Of a DNA stretch of 12,335 nt, positions 1-7,370 are shown piece by piece. The translations under genes were made by a program, and so were the position numbers. Where the stretch lies: the NCBI GenBank assembly GCA_900541285.1, contig UQJA01000056.1, positions 1 to 12,335 on the forward strand, written 5' to 3'. The notes below the pieces were generated by a model. The model did no database searches, was not told the DNA's origin, and saw nothing but the letters and a program-made list of their open reading frames with translations. Origin of the DNA: an uncultured Collinsella sp. (GTDB lineage Bacteria > Actinomycetota > Coriobacteriia > Coriobacteriales > Coriobacteriaceae). Within the stretch, counting starts at the first letter, position 1. The number at the start of each line of letters is the position of its first letter.

Positions 1-1172
1 TCGGGCGCCGTCTCAGGCTCGGTCGCGGGAGCGGGTGCAGGTGCCGGCGAAGCATCCGGAGCACCGTAACCCGAAGGAGCGGACTTCTTCTCGAAGGGCA
101 ACACAAAAGTCAGGACGTCGTCCTTATCCTCATCGGCCCACTCGCTTGCATAGCGTGCGGCCCAATAGCCAACGGCACGGTGCTTGAGCATCTTGCCAAA
201 GACCGTAAGAAATACGGTGACGAAAGCGACCAGCACCAAGAACAGCGCGAGCGTGACGCCACCGCCGGTAACAATTGCCTCAATACCCGTAGGACGATAG
301 TAGTAGCTATACATACCGACAGAGGCAATGGCGCCAAAGACGACCGTCAAGATCCATGTGACAACGTTGGCGACCAGGCCCGTCAAAAACTCGGGAAGGA
401 ACGAAGCACAGAACAGCTTGGTCTTGTTGTGCTTAAAGGCCGCCCAGACCTTATCGAGCGAAAACGCGCTCTCGACGCGACCGGTCACCGCAAAGTGCAT
501 CACGGCGATGTCGGCGAACATCTTAAAGAAGACACCCAGAATCGCCGAGGCAATTAGCGCCAGGACAAGCAGGCCGAGCGAACCGAACAGCGCAGCCTCG
601 AGCGCATAAGAGCCGTAATAAGAATACGAGCCCGCGGCGCCAATTACCACGCCCTCCACCAGCGAAAGCACTACACCGATAACGGGAATGGCAGCGATAA
701 CCTCGAGCACGACCGAAATAACGCTCGAAAAGACTCCGAGACCAAACGACGTGGAACGCATGAGTGGACGGTCCATGCCGTCATCGATCTTAAGCGACAG
801 ATCGCGACCCCACTCGATGCCAAAGCCCGAACCGCACACGCTCGCAATGCAAGCTGCCAAAAAGCCGATGGCAGCCGCAATGCCGCCAATAACGGGAATA
901 AACAACACGAGCACCGACACAACGCAAATCAGCGCCGGCAAAAACGCGATTTGACATACACGCTGAAGCACGCCCGGAGTCTTGGTCATATCTTGGAACG
1001 CCTGAGCCACACAGCCCTTTGGCGCATTCGCCACGGGCGGTTGCGGAACAAACTGCTGGGGCTGAGGCTGTCCCTCGGGAGCGGGGCCAGCGGCACCGGC
1101 ATTAGGAGCACCACACACGCCGCAGAACTTGTCGTTATCGCCCATGGGGGCGCCACACTGCGAGCAGAACAT
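1..1172 (-). CDS. Zinc-ribbon polytopic membrane protein, DUF4013-like (3' end outside window)
   Basis: At least 390 residues are visible; the reading frame is open to the window edge, so the C-terminus is missing. The N-terminus is a compact zinc ribbon with two CxxC pairs (C3/C6 and C17/C20) in the pattern MFCSQCGAP...FCGVCGAPN. A Pro/Gln/Ala-rich linker follows (about 24-52), then several hydrophobic segments at about 75-115, 145-182, 192-218, 262-290 and 303-327. After the last one comes an acidic stretch (about 344-352) and a Pro/Ala-rich tail. This layout fits the zinc-ribbon plus DUF4013 membrane proteins of Gram-positives; no enzymatic residues are evident and the function is unknown. 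The ATG is preceded by GAAGGG at 1181-1186, which supports the start. The family name is from pattern memory and less certain than the architecture. Confidence 0.8.
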   Translation of the reverse strand, partial: MFCSQCGAPMGDNDKFCGVCGAPNAGAAGPAPEGQPQPQQFVPQPPVANAPKGCVAQAFQDMTKTPGVLQRVCQIAFLPALICVVSVLVLFIPVIGGIAAAIGFLAACIASVCGSGFGIEWGRDLSLKIDDGMDRPLMRSTSFGLGVFSSVISVVLEVIAAIPVIGVVLSLVEGVVIGAAGSYSYYGSYALEAALFGSLGLLVLALIASAILGVFFKMFADIAVMHFAVTGRVESAFSLDKVWAAFKHNKTKLFCASFLPEFLTGLVANVVTWILTVVFGAIASVGMYSYYYRPTGIEAIVTGGGVTLALFLVLVAFVTVFLTVFGKMLKHRAVGYWAARYASEWADEDKDDVLTFVLPFEKKSAPSGYGAPDASPAPAPAPATEPETAP

Positions 1173-1321
1173 AAAATCATCCCTTCGTATCTTGAACGAA
1201 TCACTTGGATCGCAAACGATGTCTTTAGCATCATTATTGCCCAATGTGGGGTCAAATACTCAAAGATGACCGATTTGCAAGGTACACGGCGCCAGCAGGC
1301 AGTTCGTTGAATACGTCTGTG

Positions 1322-2344
1322 CTAGTTCGTTCCGCGGAAGCCCTTGCCGACGATCTCGGAGCTGTCGACGATCGTGATAAAGGCACCTGGATCGACTTCG
1401 CGCGCATAGCGGCGCAGTTGCACGGCCTCGCGACGGCTCAGCACGCTCATGATCACCGTCACGCACTTGCCCGAGAAGGCACCGTAGCCGCGGCTGATGG
1501 TCGCCGTGCGGTTGAGATGCTTGACGATAAACTCCTCGACCTTAAGGGGCTCGGAACAAATGACCGTGCAGACTTTGCGCAGGTGAATGCTCTCAATGGC
1601 TTTGTCGACCACAAGCGTCTTGGCAAACAGGCCGAGCACGCAATACAGACCGACACGCGGGCCATACAAAAAAGCCGCGATGGTCACGATGCCGATATCG
1701 ACCAGCAGCAGGGCACGGCCAATCTCGAGCGTCGTGCGGCGCTTGAGGATCATGGCAAGAATGTCCGTGCCACCCGTCGAGGCGCCGATGTCAAAGACAA
1801 TAGCGCTGCCAAGCGCCGGCAAGATGACGGCAAAGCACAGGTCGAGCCACATATCGCCCGTCATCGAGACATCGGTCGGAATGAAGAGCTCAAACAGCGA
1901 GACGTAGGCCGAAAGCGCAAACGAGGCGAAGACGCTCCACAGGATTGCCTTGCGCTCCAAAAAGATAAAGCCCAAAACGACGAGAGCCGCGTTGATAATC
2001 CACATAAAGACGCCGACGGGCAGGGTCGGGAACAGCGTGGACAGAATGACCGACACGCCCGAGGTGCCGCCAAAAGCAAAGTGATTAGGGGTTTTAAACG
2101 CAACGATGGCAAAGGCCGTAAGAATCAGGCCCAGATTGAGCTCGGCAAAAAAGCGCGGGAAGCCCGGCTCCTGGCTGCGCTTTTGACCGGCACGCTCGCC
2201 GCGCTCGATATCGGTGCGATCAACCACACGCTCCATCGGCACCACGGGAGGACGATGCATCTCCTCGGCAGCACGCGATGCCGCCTCTGCCGCGGCGGCC
2301 TCAATCGCCCATGCCTTGCTTTCTGTTTCGTGCTCGTCAGCCAT
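1322..2344 (-). CDS. YitT family membrane protein (DUF161 plus DUF2179)
   Basis: 340 residues. An Ala/Glu-rich charged cytoplasmic N-terminus of about 60 residues precedes the hydrophobic part, which is longer than in the usual YitT protein of about 280-290 residues. About five membrane segments follow (roughly 68-86, 98-127, 132-155, 167-190, 212-245), including the family glycine motifs FGGTSG (91-96) and STGGTDI (189-195). Residues about 255-336 form the soluble DUF2179 domain, ending in a typical GAFSGK...VDPGAFITIVDSSEIVGKGF arrangement. The substrate and role of YitT proteins are not established; they resemble transporters with a small ligand-binding C-terminal domain. The ATG has only a weak upstream GAGGGG. 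The gene stands alone between the asp23 operon and the zinc-ribbon gene. Confidence 0.93.
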   Translation of the reverse strand: MADEHETESKAWAIEAAAAEAASRAAEEMHRPPVVPMERVVDRTDIERGERAGQKRSQEPGFPRFFAELNLGLILTAFAIVAFKTPNHFAFGGTSGVSVILSTLFPTLPVGVFMWIINAALVVLGFIFLERKAILWSVFASFALSAYVSLFELFIPTDVSMTGDMWLDLCFAVILPALGSAIVFDIGASTGGTDILAMILKRRTTLEIGRALLLVDIGIVTIAAFLYGPRVGLYCVLGLFAKTLVVDKAIESIHLRKVCTVICSEPLKVEEFIVKHLNRTATISRGYGAFSGKCVTVIMSVLSRREAVQLRRYAREVDPGAFITIVDSSEIVGKGFRGTN

Positions 2345-2387
2345 TACGGCAACCCCTCGTTAACAATTTGGAAACAATGCGCCCATT

Positions 2388-2415
2388 AGGGTAACGCGGA
2401 ACGCGACGATTGCAA
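2388..2415 (-). promoter_or_regulatory. Possible promoter of the YitT-family gene
   Basis: On the minus strand TTGCAA (2410-2415) is followed after 16 bases by TACCCT (2388-2393), about 45 bases before the YitT start codon. The -35 match is fair and the -10 match is weak. It is listed because the gene needs its own promoter if the repeat hairpin downstream of asp23 reduces read-through. Confidence 0.3.
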
Positions 2416-2433
2416 CCCCTAGTTAGACGAGCG

Positions 2434-2457
2434 GTATGCCTACATCGGGGGGCATAC
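2434..2457. repeat. Small perfect inverted repeat between asp23 and the YitT gene
   Basis: GTATGCC (2434-2440) and GGCATAC (2451-2457) form a perfect 7-bp stem around a 10-base loop. No U-tract follows on either strand, so it is not an ordinary terminator. It could be an operator or a further small hairpin element. It lies about 20 bases upstream of the proposed YitT -35 box. Confidence 0.4.
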
Positions 2458-2500
2458 AAATAACGGCCGGCCACGCTTTTGCTTGCGCGGTCGACCGTTT

Positions 2501-2554
2501 AACGTTTTCGCAGATAAAACCTGCCAAAACAAACCTGTCCCTTTTTGGAAGGTT
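2501..2554 (-). repeat. 54-bp hairpin repeat, copy A (at the asp23 stop codon)
   Basis: Contains AACCTGCCAAAA (2518-2529) and TTTTGGAAGGTT (2543-2554), a 12-bp stem with one mismatch around a 13-base loop holding CCTGTCCC (GGGACAGG on the minus strand). The right arm overlaps the first bases of the asp23 stop triplet at 2553-2555. The whole 54 bases match the reverse complement of 7371-7424 at 50 positions by eye. A short AACGTTTT tail lies at 2501-2508. No long U-tract follows on the minus strand, so a purely terminator role is not obvious. Confidence 0.8.
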
Positions 2555-3068
2555 ACTCGTGCTGGCTGGTGCGGTGCTCGTACTCCTCGGGGGTGATGAC
2601 GTCCTCGATGCGCAGGTTGACGCCCGCCACCTCAAGGCCGGTCATCGCGGCGAGGCGCTCGGTGACACGTGCCTTGACATCGTCGAAGATCGCGGGCGCA
2701 TAGGCGCCGTACTCGATGATGACGGAGATGTTGACGACCACGCGATTGTCATCGGTGACCTCGACCGTCACGCCCTTGGTCAGATTCTCGGCACCAAACT
2801 GCTCCTGCACAAAATGCATGAGGTTACCCTTCATGCCCAGAACGTGCGGAACCTCGCGGGTGGCCATGGCAACGATCTTCTCGATCACGCCGTTGGAATA
2901 GGTCAGCGAGTCCTCGGACTCATCCGCTTCCTCGTCATCCTCATCCACATCGGACTCGACCTCGACAAGAGCCTCGTCCTCGAGCGTCACATCCTCGGCT
3001 TCGGCGACGACCGCCTCGTTCTCCTCGAGCTCGGTATCGGCCACATCGACCTTCGTATTAAAAGCCAT
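2553..3068 (-). CDS. Asp23/Gls24 family envelope stress response protein
   Basis: 171 residues. Residues about 8-53 are strongly acidic (many Glu/Asp with Val/Ala) and look disordered. The Asp23/Gls24 domain starts near 54 (SLTYSNGVIEKIVAMATREVP) and runs to about 163, with the conserved GVTVEVTDDNRVVVNISVIIEYG core and the C-terminal GLEVAGVNLRIEDVITPEE strand. Asp23 of Staphylococcus is a soluble protein that lies under the membrane, held there by AmaP. Here the gene is last in the amaP-DUF2273-asp23 cluster. The ATG has an excellent ribosome binding site, AAGGAGG five bases upstream, so high expression is likely. The acidic N-terminus is longer than in short family members. A repeat hairpin abuts the stop codon. 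Confidence 0.93.
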   Translation of the reverse strand: MAFNTKVDVADTELEENEAVVAEAEDVTLEDEALVEVESDVDEDDEEADESEDSLTYSNGVIEKIVAMATREVPHVLGMKGNLMHFVQEQFGAENLTKGVTVEVTDDNRVVVNISVIIEYGAYAPAIFDDVKARVTERLAAMTGLEVAGVNLRIEDVITPEEYEHRTSQHE

Positions 3069-3112
3069 GGTTCCTCCTTATGCCTGCCGCGGATGCGACA
3101 GTCGAATACATA

Positions 3113-3490
3113 TTAGCGGCCACTAAACAGACGGCCGAAGAAGTTGACGATCCCGTTCTCGCCGTCGCGAATCTGGCCAATCACAGCGCCGATCAGCACG
3201 AAGAATGCAATGACAAGCGTATCCCACAGGCCGAGCGTGAGCACCAACACGGCGAGGATAAAGCCAGCGACGGCGCCGAGCGTGGTGTTGGGATGACGCA
3301 CAGCATAGCTCCAGATGGCAGCGCCCGTACCCTTGATGAGACCCATAGCCTCGTCAAAATCCGCGGCTGCCGCATCTTGCAACTCGGTTGCCTCTGCTTT
3401 GGAATCAACAGGTTCGCTCGCCGGCGCAGCGCTCTGGTCAATCGTCAGGCGCGGCGTACGAGCGGTCTTATCTTGATTGGTATCACTCAC
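3113..3490 (-). CDS. DUF2273 small membrane protein of the Asp23 operon
   Basis: 125 residues with a GTG start at 3490. A hydrophilic Ala/Asp-rich N-terminus (1-45) is followed by a conserved stretch (WSYAVRHPNTTLGAVAGFILAVL, about 60-82), two closely spaced membrane helices (about 70-88 and 89-106), and a basic C-terminus after IGQIRDGENG. This helical hairpin is the DUF2273 form found beside Asp23 and AmaP in Gram-positives; its exact role is unknown. The frame stays open upstream of 3490, but that part is only a shadow of amaP. The GTG follows GGAGG (3497-3501) by six bases and overlaps the end of amaP (GGTGAGTGA), so the two genes are probably translationally coupled. Confidence 0.9.
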   Translation of the reverse strand: MSDTNQDKTARTPRLTIDQSAAPASEPVDSKAEATELQDAAAADFDEAMGLIKGTGAAIWSYAVRHPNTTLGAVAGFILAVLVLTLGLWDTLVIAFFVLIGAVIGQIRDGENGIVNFFGRLFSGR

Positions 3491-4028
3491 CGGAAACCTC
3501 CACGGTCTGGACGGTAGTCTTGGACGGCAAAAAACGGACGCGCGCCGTCGTACCCGGCGTGCCGAGCATGGTGTCGCAAGCTTCCTCGATGCGCTGCTGC
3601 ATCGCGGTAGCCAGAGATGCCACGTCCTTATCGTCAAGCGCGATAGCCTCGACCTTAAATCGGACGTGCGAATCGTCGGAGCCTTGGACGCGGGCCTCGA
3701 CATGCTCGACCATCACGCGGTCGTCGCGCTCGGCAGCAGCCCTGGCACACGAAGAAAGCGCCGCAAGGGTAACCTCGATATTGCGTTCCCCCGCCGGATG
3801 CACGCAGGACGGCTCGCGACGAGCAAACATCAGGCGGAAGAAGCTTACCAGCACGCCGATCGCCACAACTCCGCCGCATGCCGTCACGACAATGCGCGGC
3901 ATGGGGTCGCGCATCAGCAGCATAAAGCGATACGTATACGGCCCCCAAAACTGGCAGACAAGCGTACCCAGCGCCACGATGGCGGCGGCAAGATACACAA
4001 TCGCTAGGGCTCGTTTGAGTACGCGCAC
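3483..4028 (-). CDS. amaP: AmaP-like alkaline shock response membrane anchor protein
   Basis: 181 residues. Two N-terminal membrane helices (about 5-27 and 45-68) flank a short loop. A soluble cytoplasmic domain of about 110 residues follows, beginning at the RNIEVTLAAL strand near residue 82 and ending in TTVQTVEVSGE. In Staphylococcus AmaP anchors Asp23 to the membrane, and the gene order here (amaP, DUF2273, asp23) matches that system. The start is GTG at 4028, with AAGGGAG six bases upstream. The stop overlaps the GTG of the DUF2273 gene. The cluster sits just downstream of the yebC terminator and therefore needs its own promoter. The soluble part is diverged, so the name rests on topology plus context. 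Confidence 0.85.
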   Translation of the reverse strand: MRVLKRALAIVYLAAAIVALGTLVCQFWGPYTYRFMLLMRDPMPRIVVTACGGVVAIGVLVSFFRLMFARREPSCVHPAGERNIEVTLAALSSCARAAAERDDRVMVEHVEARVQGSDDSHVRFKVEAIALDDKDVASLATAMQQRIEEACDTMLGTPGTTARVRFLPSKTTVQTVEVSGE

Positions 4029-4078
4029 GTGGCGCTCCCTTCAAATCTCGGCTCTCGAAATGCAAAACGGTTCGCATC

Positions 4079-4084
4079 ATTATA
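4079..4084 (-). promoter_or_regulatory. Possible -10 box for the amaP operon
   Basis: A perfect TATAAT lies on the minus strand 51 bases upstream of the amaP GTG. No good -35 hexamer is visible at the right distance, because that region is occupied by the yebC terminator stem. The box partly overlaps the AT-rich tail of that terminator, so the match may reflect the tail rather than a promoter. Confidence 0.3.
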
Positions 4085-4125
4085 AAAGAGCCGGGTCCGG
4101 TGCTCTACGCACGCGGATCCGGCTC
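4081..4125 (-). terminator. Intrinsic terminator after yebC
   Basis: Read on the minus strand, a 12-bp stem (arms 4114-4125 and 4088-4099, GAGCCGGATCCG against CGGACCCGGCTC, one mismatch) is extended inside by GTGC/GCAC (4109-4112 with 4100-4103). It is followed by TTTTATA. It lies about 70 bases past the yebC stop and separates yebC from the amaP operon. Confidence 0.85.
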
Positions 4126-4171
4126 ATCTATTCCACGAGGCTTGCATGCTCGCTTCATTATGCCCAGATAT

Positions 4172-4189
4172 GCACGGCTTAACCCGTGC
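4172..4189 (-). repeat. Short hairpin just after the yebC stop codon
   Basis: GCACGG (4172-4177) and CCGTGC (4184-4189) form a perfect 6-bp stem with a 6-base loop, five bases past the yebC stop. It has no U-tract. It may protect the 3' end of the transcript upstream of the main terminator. Confidence 0.4.
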
Positions 4190-4194
4190 GGGCG

Positions 4195-5001
4195 CTACTC
4201 CTCCTCGAGGGCAGCGATGACCTCGTCGGTCATGTCCATGGTGCTGTAAACATCCTGGACGTCGTCGAGCTCCTCAAGACGGTCGATGAGGCGCTGAACC
4301 TTCTTGGCATCGGCGCCGGAGACCTCGGTCGGGGTGGTCGGGACCATGGTGGTCTCGGAGCCCTTGACCTGGACGCCCTGCTCCTCGAGCGCCTTGGAGA
4401 CAGCCATGACCTCGTTGGCAGTAGTCCAGACGATCCACTCCTCGCCGGCGTCCTCGTAGTCCTCGCCACCGGCCTCGGCGATGGCCATCATGAACTCATC
4501 CTCGTCACCGGCAGCACCGTTGGCGATCATGGTCTCCTTCTTGGCGTTCTCGTCCAGGATCTCCTTGGCGACGACAATCTGGCCCTTACGCTCAAACTGG
4601 AAGGCGACGGAGCCGGAGGTGCCCAGGTTGCCACCAGCGTGGGAGAAGGCGGAACGGACATCGGCGGCGGTACGGTTGCGATTGTCGGTCAGGCAGTCGA
4701 CGTAGACGGCGACACCGGCGGGACCGTAGCCCTCGTACACGATGTTCTCGTAGACGGCGGCGTCAGCACCCGAACCAAAAGCCTTGTCGATAGCGGACTT
4801 GATCTTGTCCTTAGGCATGGACTGAGCCTTGGCCTTGGCAACGGCAGCGGCGAGGCTGGCGTTGTTCTCGGGCAGCGGGTCACCGCCGAGACGGGCAGCA
4901 ACGGTGATGTTGCGGCTGAGCTTGGAGAAGAGGGCGGAACGCTTGGCGTCCTGCGCGCCCTTACGATGCTTGGTTGTGGCCCACTTAGAGTGTCCGGACA
5001 T
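4195..5001 (-). CDS. yebC: YebC/PmpR (TACO1) family protein
   Basis: 268 residues with the diagnostic start MSGHSKWATTKHRKGAQDAKR. The three-domain YebC fold is recognisable: an N-terminal helical bundle (1-78), then YEGYGPAGVAVYVDCLTDNRNRTAADVRSAF (89-119) with the conserved GGNLGTSGSVAFQFERKG (123-140). The C-terminal ferredoxin-like part ends in RLIDRLEELDDVQDVYSTMDM. Family members have been described as transcriptional regulators (PmpR) and more recently as ribosome-associated factors that ease translation of difficult peptide stretches such as polyproline. At 268 residues it is longer than the usual 240-250; the extra length sits at about 148-186, an acidic segment with ILDENAKKETMIANG. 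The ATG follows AGGAG by seven bases. It is a single gene with its own terminator. Confidence 0.96.
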   Translation of the reverse strand: MSGHSKWATTKHRKGAQDAKRSALFSKLSRNITVAARLGGDPLPENNASLAAAVAKAKAQSMPKDKIKSAIDKAFGSGADAAVYENIVYEGYGPAGVAVYVDCLTDNRNRTAADVRSAFSHAGGNLGTSGSVAFQFERKGQIVVAKEILDENAKKETMIANGAAGDEDEFMMAIAEAGGEDYEDAGEEWIVWTTANEVMAVSKALEEQGVQVKGSETTMVPTTPTEVSGADAKKVQRLIDRLEELDDVQDVYSTMDMTDEVIAALEEE

Positions 5002-5069
5002 ACGTGTCTCCTATCGGTTTCGACCTAAAGCCCAGCGCAGATGCTCGGGCAATATAAACAAACGTCGTT

Positions 5070-5098
5070 ATGATATACCTACTGGCCTGCGAGATAAA
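5070..5098 (-). promoter_or_regulatory. Possible yebC promoter
   Basis: On the minus strand TATCAT (5070-5075) lies 17 bases after TTTATC (5093-5098), about 70 bases before the yebC ATG. A second AT-rich box, TATATT (5051-5056), is an alternative -10. The region is clearly AT-richer than the surrounding genes, but neither -35 match is strong. Confidence 0.35.
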
Positions 5099-5131
5099 CC
5101 CCAAAATGAAGGCGCCGTGATGATGGCCCCT

Positions 5132-5164
5132 TTGGTGCAAAGAAACCTGACCTCAATGCACCAA
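5132..5164 (-). repeat. Stop-codon hairpin D, after the DUF6020-like gene
   Basis: TTGGTGCA (5132-5139) and TGCACCAA (5157-5164) are perfect 8-bp arms around a 17-base loop. The hairpin begins one base past the TAA at 5166-5168. Its loop on the minus strand reads GAGGTCAGGTTTC, which resembles the AGGGACAGGTTT loop of the 54-bp repeats. The stem sequence is unrelated to theirs. No U-tract follows. Confidence 0.65.
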
Positions 5165-5165
5165 G

Positions 5166-7349
5166 TTAGAACCAGAGGAAGTCGCTGCGGGTGACGGTGG
5201 CGCCGATGGCGAAGGGCATGCAGGCGATGACCGGATACAGGTAGCGCATGTAAGTCGAGCCGTTGCACGGGCCAATCAGGCACACGGCGAGCACGCCCAA
5301 CAGCGGCACCCAGATCGCCAGCGCACGCCATGAATGACGACGCAGTAGGTAGACCACCACGGCGATCATGATCCACACATAGGTGGCCGAGCTCATGGTG
5401 AGCGAGATAAACGGGATGCGCTGCACCGCCACACGGTACAGATTGATCAGGTGGTCGCACCAGCGCACCACGTTGCTGTCAACCGGATGGAAGTCGAAGT
5501 ACTTGAGGTTGTCGGGACGCACCATGATCTCGGCGCTACGCGCCGTGCTGTAGACCCATGCATCGCGCGCGCTCGGATAAAAATAACCATAGTAGTTATT
5601 GATAAGCGCCGAGATATAGCACTCGGGATCCTTTTTGAACATCTGGGCCCACACCTCAAAATAGGCATCGATGTCCTCCTGCGAGGCGTACTCGTTAAAG
5701 CAGTTCTTGACGGCATCGGACTTGTCGGGGTTGTAGCGGCGGCCCAGGTTCTCGTACTTGAGTACGCGATCGATCACGGCACGCTCTTCGTCGGTCACCG
5801 AACCGTCGCAAGGAGCCTCCACGATGGTGCCGTCCTCCTTAACCGTGGGGTTGACGCCCGAGTTGAGGCCGTCGTGCTTTTGGACGAAACGAGCCGTCTG
5901 CTGGAACGGAATCGAGAGGATTTCGCGCTTGGAGCCGGGCGTAATGTCGTGCGCCGGCATAAACACCTTGGTGAAGTACATGTTAGAGGCAAGGCAGAGC
6001 GCGAGCACCGCGAGAACGCCAACCCAGCGGAAACGCGGGATGGCGCCCGAAGGCGCAGCACCAGTCTGCTTGGCTGCACGACGAGCCACATGCACGTCCC
6101 ATACGCAAAACGCCGCCGCGATTACGCATGCCGCCAGGGGAAACACCAGGCCGCCGTTGCGCAGAAACGTGGAACCCATGGCACCCAGAGCAAGCAGCAG
6201 CCAGTCGTGGCGCGCAAAGAGCACGGGGGCTTTCTCGCCCGCTCGCTCGACATTGGCATCGCGACGGGGCAGGCCGCAGGCCACGAGCTTGACGGTCTGT
6301 ACCAGCAGCACCAAGAACGCATCGGCAAAGAGCACGTCTTTGGTGAGCAACGCCGCGTAGTTAGAGAACATCGGCATAAACGCGAAGAACAGCAGGATCG
6401 CACCGCGAACCGGCAGGCTCACGCCCAGTTTGCGCAGCGACGAAATGGAATAGGCCATGCAGGCAGCCGTGATGACAAATTGAGCGCAGGTATAGATGGC
6501 AAGACCTGCGTTGGCGCTGTTGAACAGTGAAAGCCCCAGCTGGACGCACGAACCGATGATAGCCGTGTGCGCCACGGGGTGATGCCCGTTGAGCAACACA
6601 TTAGGATTGAGCAGACGCAGGTAGTCACTCGTGCCGTTGGGGTAGTTGAACCACTGGCGAATCTGCGCACCCGTATCTCCCATAAAAAGGCCGGGCAGTG
6701 AAGCGATGAGTGTGGGCGCCCAGGCGATCATAAGCACCAGGAAGGGCCCGGCAAAGGGATGGACCGAGAGCACGGCGTGAGTCACACACCATACGCGGCC
6801 AAAGTGCGCTTCGGAAAACGGAATGCGCCGAGAGCTCAGCCAATCTAGACACTCAAAGGCAAGGTAGAAGGCAACGACCGCCAAGAGCATCCAGCCCGCG
6901 CCGCCAATCCAGGCGCAGATGATGCGGGCTTTGTCGCCAAGGACAATCTCGGCCGAGTCGGTGAGATCGTAGCTGCGGCCGAACACCATGCAGATGGCGA
7001 AGAACAGCGACGGCAGAATGATCGATGGACGCCAGGTGTCGCCACGGCCAAAGAACACGTAGCGAAACGGCAAGGTGAGCAGGCAGGCAAGTGCAAGCAA
7101 CATGACCGCGTCGGTATGGCCGGCAAACGAGAGGAGCACCTCGTAGCACACGTACAGCATGCCCGAGGCTTTGGGGTCAATCGCCAAGACTGCGTTGCTC
7201 GACACCGGGGCGGGATCGATGGAAAACGCCGTGGTCGCCAACAGCGCGAGCAAAAATGCGATGAGCGTCTGCTTGGCGGGGTAGCGCTTAAACCAGACGA
7301 TGCGGGCAGCGTCGCGCGCAGCCGTTGTGGAGAGATCGGAATCCTTCAC
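5166..7349 (-). CDS. Large polytopic membrane protein, DUF6020-like, possible GT-C-type glycosyltransferase
   Basis: 727 residues with about a dozen hydrophobic segments (for example 28-44, 66-95, 108-124, 143-166, 198-224, 262-300, 312-330, 336-358, 384-418, 442-459, 652-669, 676-693, 702-718). Between about 460 and 645 lies a large hydrophilic domain, probably outside the cell, rich in Tyr, Asp and Asn. The motif LFMGDTGAQIRQWFNYPNGT (221-240) after a membrane segment, followed by NGHHPVAHT, recalls the acidic first-loop motif of GT-C enzymes that use lipid-linked sugars. I associate the family with DUF6020 of Coriobacteriia and Bifidobacteria, from memory. The substrate is unknown. The start is GTG; AAAGG is rather far (11 bases) upstream and no better start is visible. 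Cysteines are few in the soluble loop. Confidence 0.85.
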   Translation of the reverse strand: MKDSDLSTTAARDAARIVWFKRYPAKQTLIAFLLALLATTAFSIDPAPVSSNAVLAIDPKASGMLYVCYEVLLSFAGHTDAVMLLALACLLTLPFRYVFFGRGDTWRPSIILPSLFFAICMVFGRSYDLTDSAEIVLGDKARIICAWIGGAGWMLLAVVAFYLAFECLDWLSSRRIPFSEAHFGRVWCVTHAVLSVHPFAGPFLVLMIAWAPTLIASLPGLFMGDTGAQIRQWFNYPNGTSDYLRLLNPNVLLNGHHPVAHTAIIGSCVQLGLSLFNSANAGLAIYTCAQFVITAACMAYSISSLRKLGVSLPVRGAILLFFAFMPMFSNYAALLTKDVLFADAFLVLLVQTVKLVACGLPRRDANVERAGEKAPVLFARHDWLLLALGAMGSTFLRNGGLVFPLAACVIAAAFCVWDVHVARRAAKQTGAAPSGAIPRFRWVGVLAVLALCLASNMYFTKVFMPAHDITPGSKREILSIPFQQTARFVQKHDGLNSGVNPTVKEDGTIVEAPCDGSVTDEERAVIDRVLKYENLGRRYNPDKSDAVKNCFNEYASQEDIDAYFEVWAQMFKKDPECYISALINNYYGYFYPSARDAWVYSTARSAEIMVRPDNLKYFDFHPVDSNVVRWCDHLINLYRVAVQRIPFISLTMSSATYVWIMIAVVVYLLRRHSWRALAIWVPLLGVLAVCLIGPCNGSTYMRYLYPVIACMPFAIGATVTRSDFLWF

Positions 7350-7370
7350 AGTCCAAAGAGCCTTTCTAGA

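Noticed and set aside
1244..2389. Long open frame on the plus strand opposite the YitT-family gene
   Set aside because: It is antisense to a clear YitT protein, its translation is low-complexity charged sequence, and it has no ribosome binding site. High GC content creates such open shadows.
3491..3703. N-terminal extension of the DUF2273 protein
   Set aside because: The extra residues are an out-of-frame reading of amaP; the GTG at 3490 has a well-placed GGAGG and gives the normal family length.
4186..5028. Plus-strand open frame of about 280 codons opposite yebC
   Set aside because: Leu/Gly/Asp-rich translation typical of an antisense shadow; yebC is unambiguous on the minus strand.
5132..5164. 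Hairpin after the DUF6020-like gene as a normal intrinsic terminator
   Set aside because: The stem is AT/GC mixed, the loop is 17 bases and the following sequence is AAGGGGCC rather than a U-tract.
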